NCBI GenBank assembly: GCA_026770585.1
Contig: MU647523.1
Span: forward strand, 76,366 to 90,684
Direction: 5' to 3'
Source: Baffinella frigidus
Lineage: Eukaryota > Cryptophyceae > Cryptomonadales > Baffinellaceae
Length of the DNA: 14,319 nt
Shown: positions 1 to 7,200 of the stretch, piece after piece
Position numbering within the stretch: position 1 is the stretch's first letter
How the letters are laid out: each line of letters starts with the position of its first letter
The notes under the pieces: model-generated
Databases searched by the model: none
What the model was told of the DNA's origin: nothing
The model's input: the letters and a program-made list of their open reading frames with translations, nothing else
Made by a program: the position numbers and the translations under genes

Positions 1-335
<335 letters not shown>

Positions 336-427
336 TACACGTAAGCCGGGCGTCTCAAAGGGGTGCGTGTTCGCGATCGACCTCCTGGCGCTCAACGGCC
401 GCAACATCATACACAAACCCTTCATCG
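336..427 (+). CDS. LIG1: LIG1 exon 1 of window (motif IIIa region)
   Basis: Reads [20 protein letters not shown] then [10 protein letters not shown]. It matches the LIG1 stretch from the TTRKRK loop to YAFDLIYLNG and the following PL(S)RRR. The loop between TRK and the VCxxAFD strand is a few residues shorter than in animal LIG1. The acceptor AG is at 334-335, directly after a TATG microsatellite. The donor GT is at 428-429. The exon starts with the last base of a codon and ends with one base (g), which combines with 'ag' of exon 2 to give Glu. The acceptor follows an A/T microsatellite rather than a polypyrimidine tract, so the 5' edge is the least certain part. Confidence 0.85.
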
Positions 428-1258
428 GTACCTCAAACCCCTAACCTCGAACCCTCTCCACAGAAAGTTGCTTTACTCACACAGTGGCTTTACAATCGGA
501 ATTGCTCGGAATAACATCGGAGTTCCCCTAACCCCAAACCCCTAAACCCAACCCTGAACCCAAAATCCACCCCTAAAACCAAAAACCCAACCCTAAACCC
601 TAAATCCAACCCTAAACCCTAAACCAGAGCGGAGGAGGCTTGTCGACGCGTCACCCAACCCCCTAAATCCGAAACCCCAAACCCCAAACCCTAAACCCTA
701 AACCCTAAATCCTCACCCCCAAACCCGAAACCCGAAACCCAGAGCGGAGGAAGCTGCTACAAGAGTCATTCAAAGCGCTCCCCGGGCGATTCCAGTTTGC
801 GACCGCTACCGACGTCTCCACCGAGGTACCATAAAGTTTTCGATTCAGGCTTTCGTGTTTCGTGTTTCGGGATTTGAGGAGCCTGGTTGTCAATTTGAAA
901 AGGAGCCTGGTTGTAAATTTGTATGAGAATGGCTCCAGAAGGTCCTAGGGGACTTGGGGTTCTAAAAAAGCTGCACGCGTGATTCAAAGCTCTCCCGGGG
1001 CGATTCCAGTTTGCCACCGCTACCGACGTTTCCACCGAGGTCCAATAAACCCGAACCCCGAAATCCGAAACCCTGATCCTGGAACCCGAAACCCGAAACC
1101 CTGAGCCCGAAACCCGAAACCACGAACCATGAACCTTATAACCGTCCCTGTAACCGTAGCAGCCTCCCGAGGTGGGCCCTTCCCACCCAGAGGCGGGCCC
1201 ATGTAAAGCAACCGGGGCGGTTCAATCAACCCTAGACTCGGAACCTTGAACCCTGAAA

Positions 1259-1293
<35 letters not shown>

Positions 1294-4200
1294 CTATTAT
1301 AGTAGTTACATATATTATAACTACTGTTGAGGACACGACAAGTGAAACTGCGCGATTTGGCAGGACACAACAAGTTGGTATCCGGTACAAATCGGATGCG
1401 ACAGCAAGTTATTGCGTTCTAAATCCTGAAACCGCGCGATTTGGCAGGAATAAGTATCGGCCCTTCATAGCTACTGTTGAGGACACGACCACTGAAAACG
1501 CGCGATTTGGCAGGACGAGATGGAGAAGGTGTTTTTCGCTGCGGTTCAGGTCTCCTCCTAAACCCTAAACCCTAAACCCTAAAACCTAAACCCTAAGTCC
1601 TAAGCCCTTATCCCTAAACCCCAAATTCCAAACCCTAAACCCTAAACCTAAAGCCTCAACTGAATTTGTGCCGAAAACCGGTCCACTCCTCACGCCCCCC
1701 CAAATGACAGAAAACCGTAAACCCAAGACCCTGAACCTAAAGCCTAAACTGGGTTTGTGCCGCAAACCGGTCAACGCCCCGTACGCTAGTTGACTGAACC
1801 GGCCAGGTTTTGTACCATGGCAGTAAACCAAAATCCCAGCCGTTTCTTTACTGTCGACCGTTGGACGGGGGAGGCTTGCGTGGACTGAGAAGATGCTTTT
1901 GGTCAAACGCGTGCGAAGATTTGATGGTCTAATCTTAATGGTCAAATCGTGCACAGGATTCGTGCGAAGGGTTGATGGTCTAATCATGGGTCGAAACGTG
2001 GGCAGGATTCGTGCGAGGGATTGATGGTCAAACCTCTGGACGGCGGTTTTGCACCAGGGAGATAACTAATCCCGACCGGGTTTTTACTGTCGCCCGTCGC
2101 ACAGGGGGAGGCTTTCGTGAACTGAGTAGATGCTGATGGTCAAAAACGTGGAAGTGTTGATAGTCAATTTTATTTGAAGTGTTAATGGTCAATTTTATTT
2201 TATTTTATCGTAATGGTCAAATCGTGGGCAGGATGCGTGCGAGGGGTTGATGGTCAAATCGCTGAACGGTCCCGCGTCCGCGTACGTCCCGGACAAGCGC
2301 TCTCACGAATGGCTCAAGGTCCCACCCCATAGCTAATTTGTCAATGTCACGTCCCGCTACAACTTAGTACCAAGCTTGCGTCCAGGATTTGTACGGGGTT
2401 ACGTGACCAGCCCCGTACAAATCCTGGACGCGAGCTTACAACTAACATTTAAGAAAGGGGCATGGCCAGCCTGGAGTGGGTCCCGGACTCGCATGAATGG
2501 CTCAAGGTGCCGCTGCAAAGTAGTGCTAAGTTCGTACTAAGTTGTCGCTCGCACGAATCAATGGCTCAAGGTCCACTGCAACTTGGTGCTCGGTTCGTAC
2601 TAAGTTTTCGTACTAAGTTGTTGCTCTCAACTTAGCTAAATTGTCAAAGTTCCATGCTGTCTTCCATAGTAGCAGCGCTATCCTGGTACTAATCAACCTT
2701 GGAACTAATCCTCGAGTTTTTGGTACAACCAGACGGTGGACTACAAGGAAATGATTTTTTAAAAAATCTCGTTCAATTTCACTTAGTTGAGCTCTTTTCC
2801 GGTACAAACTTGATCACACCCAGATTCTGCGGGTCTTGGAGACTCCGTAGTCCACGTCCTTCTCGTTTTAGAGCCAATGTGGTAGGACTTGGCCAAATCG
2901 AACTTCGAACTTGCAAGATGCGAACTTCTAGATGGATCGTAACAACATGATTTGTACTGCAAAATTTGAAATTAAAACACTACATGTCGACAAGGGTCCA
3001 TCTAGAAGTTAGAATCTTCGTTACTTCGAAGTTCGATTTGGCCAAGTCCTACCACATTGGCTCTACAAACTTGATGACATCCAGATTCTGCGGGTCTTGG
3101 AGACTCCGTAGTCCACGTCCTGTTTTATAATCACTGCTCGTTTTATAATCAACCGCCACTCGAGCCCGCCTCCAACCGAAACCCAAAACCCCTGCGGGTG
3201 TTGGGTACCCAAAACTCTAAACCCTGAACCCTAAACCCAAAGCACAACCCCCACAACCCGAACCCCAAAGCCCAAACCCCAAACCCTAAACGCAGGTCAA
3301 AAAGGATTACATCGACGGGCTGGCTGACTCCTTCGATCTGGTTGTCATGGCGGCGTGGGAAGGTCACCCCTCAAATCTCAAGCCTAAACCCAAAATCTCA
3401 ACCCTGAAGCCTACACCCTGAACCCTAAACCCTGCATCCTGAACCCTGAACCCTAAACCCTAACTCCTCCAACCTAAACCATCCACACTAAACCCTTAAC
3501 CCTGAACCCTCAACCATAAACCATAAACCATAAACCCTAAACTCTAGACCCCAAACCCCAAACCCCAAACCCTAAACCCCAAACCTCCAACCCTAAACCC
3601 TACACCCCAAACCCTAACCCTACCCTAAATCCTGAACCATAAACCACATCAACCATGAACCAATAACAATAAATCACACACCCCACACCCGAAACCCGGA
3701 AAACTAAACACGAACCCCTCATCCCAAAACCCCAAACCCTAAACCCTAAATGCTCAACCCTGAACCCTAATACAGGGCGGGGGAGGCGTGCGGGGACGTT
3801 TGGGGCGTTTCTGCTTGGATCGTACAACCAGGAGAGGGACCGGTAATTGCACAACGCATGAATTTGGCTGATTTGTTGTTTAATTACTGGGAACGTTTTG
3901 CTGCACGAACCCAGTTTGTGCAGCAAAACGTTCCCAGTAATAAGGGTTCCCATTATTTAAGGGTCCCCATTGGTTTATCTATCAAATGGGCTCTGTGGTG
4001 CTAGGAGGGTTAGGCTGCAGTCCAGGCGTGCGGGGACGTTTGGGGCGTTTTTGCTTGGATCGTACAACCAGGAGAAGGACCGGTGAGTCAAAACCCTTTC
4101 ATATTAACCACACGGTGGACCACGGGCCTTTCGTCAAGGCTCAATTTACCTCGAAACTGTTGTCTTTAAGGCCTTCTGTGACTAAATTTGGTCACATTAA

Positions 4201-7200
4201 CCCCCAAATCTGGGTTACCGAAAGATCCGTAGTCCGCCGAGTGGTCTATCTATAAATTGGGTCACCGCAGTTTGGGGCGTTCCTGCTTGGCTCGTACAAC
4301 CAGGAAAAGGACCGGTGAGTCAAAGCCCGTGCCCGTGAATCTAACCTCGGAAGATAGCTGAATCAGTTCCGTTTCAATAGCAGGTTGAATCGCAGAAATT
4401 AGTGAGGCATGGTAAATTTAATTAGGCCCGCTAATTAAATGGAAACGCTGGTTAGGGAAGTGATTCGGTTAGCTTAGAGGCGTGCGGGGTTGGAACATGG
4501 TTGGAACACCCTCCACCCTGGAGGCCACCTCAGGGTATTTTGGACGTCCCAAAAGTCAACTTCCCTTGAAAAGGACTGAGGGCTCAGTCCTTTTCAAGGG
4601 GAGTTGACTTTTGGGACGTCCAAAATACCCTGAGGTGGCCTCCAGGGTGGATGACGTTGGGGGCGTTTCTTCTCGGATTGTACAACCTGGAGAAAGACCG
4701 GTGAGTCAAGGCCCGTTTCCATGAATCTATCAAAAGGGTACGAAAGAAGGTTGGAAAGGATACATAATAAACCCTGAAACGTAACCCATAACCCTAAACC
4801 CTGAACCCTGAACCCTAAACCCTAAACCCTAAAACCCACCCACTAAACCCTAATCCCTAAACCCCTAAACTCTCTGTTGCACTCCGGAGGTAGGAATCCG
4901 TATGCAAGATTGGGGCGAGATTCACAGACACAACCCTCGAAACCCTCACCGACGTCCTTCTCACCCCTAACCCATACACCATACACCCTCCGACGTGGAT
5001 CAAATCGAGGCTGGAGGTTGCGCCATTTCCTTGAGGGGAACATGCGAATTCGCACCTTTCCCTGCAGGAAACGACTCGATCTTTACCCTCGGTTTGGTGC
5101 GCTCCGCATGAACGAGAGTGTTTGCAAGATCGGGACGGGGTTCACAGACGCAAACCTCCTGAACCAATACCGAGGGGGGGTGCCAGCCATTGCCTCGAGG
5201 GTTTGGTTCCGGAGGCGCGTCCTAACCCTCTGTTGCGCTTCGCAGGTATGAATCAGTGTGCAAGGTTGGGACGGGGTTCACAGACGCGAAACTCGAGCTC
5301 TTCACCAACATCCTCCGCCCGCAGCAAGTCCCGACGCGTCCTGTCAACTTCGAGGTATTGTCTATGATCGAATGCTAATGATTTACGGTTTATTATGGTT
5401 GATGTTTTATGGGTTATGATTTACGTTGATGGCGTATGCACAAGAGATTTCTCTGTTTAGGATTTTGGGTGTATGATGTGTGGTTCAGGGGTTACGAAAC
5501 GCATCGAGCATCTCGAGATCTTCACCAACATCCTCCGCCCGCAGCAAGTCCCGACGCGTCCTATCAACTTCGAGGTATTGTCTATGATTTACGGTTTATT
5601 ATGATGTATGGTTTACGATTTACGGTTCATTTTTTGTTAGGGCTTAGGGCTTAGGGCTTAGGGCCTAGGGTGTAGGGTTTCGGGTTGGGTTGTAGGGTGT
5701 AGGGTGTAGGGTGTAGGGTTTAAGGTGTGGGGTTTAGGGTTATGGATTAGGGTTTAGTATGTATGGCCCTCCTGATGCTGACAAACATCCTCCGCCCGCA
5801 GCAAGTCCCGACGCGTCCTATCAACTTCGAGGTATCGTTTCCCATCACCCTAAACACTGGGTTTGACCATGGTCAAATGTTTGACCAGGGTCAAATTTCG
5901 CCTGCGGAACGGGGGGTGGTCCGGGGAATGTTTGTAAAGCAACTCAGGCCTGGTTTGCTTTTACACCCGGCTTGCCTCGGTACCGGAAAAGACGTTAGGG
6001 TTCACAGTGAAGCCTAATTGAGGCCTAACGCAAACCTCGAGACGTTGACAAACATCCTCCGCCCGCAACAAGTCCCGTCACGTCCTATCAACTTCGAGGT
6101 ATCGTTTCCCATAAACCCTAAACTCTAATCCGCAAACTCGAAACGAAACCCGAAACCCTTTACACTGAACCCTAAAACACCAAACACTAACCCCTAAACA
6201 CTAAACACTCAACACCAAACACTGAACACTAATCACTTACCCCTAGTCACTAAACCCGAAACTCAAACCCCCAGACCCCAAACCCGAACCCTAAAATCTA
6301 CAAAAACACGAAACCTAAACCCACAACACCAAACCAAAAAACAAAACTTGACCCTAAACAAAAAAAAACTTGACCCTAAATCCTGAACCAGGTTCCGGAC
6401 GGGCCGGACCAGCCGCACGTGTGGCTCGACCCCCGCGAGGTTCCTAAACCCTGAACACCATAAACCCTAAACTGTTTAGGTTCACCTACACCGTTTAGGT
6501 TCACCTACACCGTTTAGGTTCACCTAAACCCGAAACCTGAAACTCGCACGTCTGGCTCGATCTCCGCGAGGTTCCGAAACCCCAAACCCTCCACCCGAAA
6601 CCCTAAAACCTAGCTCTGTTTCGGTCTATTGGGGCTCACCAATTTCGTGGCTCACGAAACTGCTGACCGAAATCCGTGCCCAACTAGACTGAGAGAGAGC
6701 TCTCCTTTTCCCGCGCAAAAGTTGACGGATTTGTACCGGAAACGCTGTGTGTCAACTTAAGGATAGGCGGCAAAGTTGGTACCTCGTGTCAACTTGAGGA
6801 TGGTCGGTCAACCGCACGTCTGGCTTGACCCCCGCGAGGTTCCTAAACCCTGAACCCTAAACCCTAAACCATAAACCCTGAACCCTCAATCCCCAAACGC
6901 TAAACCTCACACCCTACGCCATAATTCATAAACCATAAACCATATACCATATTACATAAACCATGAACCATAAAACCATAAACCATAAACCATAAACAAT
7001 AAAACACAAAACATGAAATGAAATATCAAACAAAAATCATAAACCATAAACCATAAATCCAAACCCTAAACCCTAAACCCCAAACCCCAAACCCTAAACC
7101 CTAAACCTTAACCCTACAATGCCAGGTCTGGGAGGTGGAAGCAGCAGACATGTCCCTCTCCCCGGCGCACAAAAACCATAAACCCTAAACCCTAAACCCT

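Noticed and set aside
4010-4706. Mutually exclusive alternative exons for exon 6
   Set aside because: Copies b, c and d do not keep the acceptor phase or the full segment, and d is split by a palindrome, so they could not replace copy a without breaking the frame.
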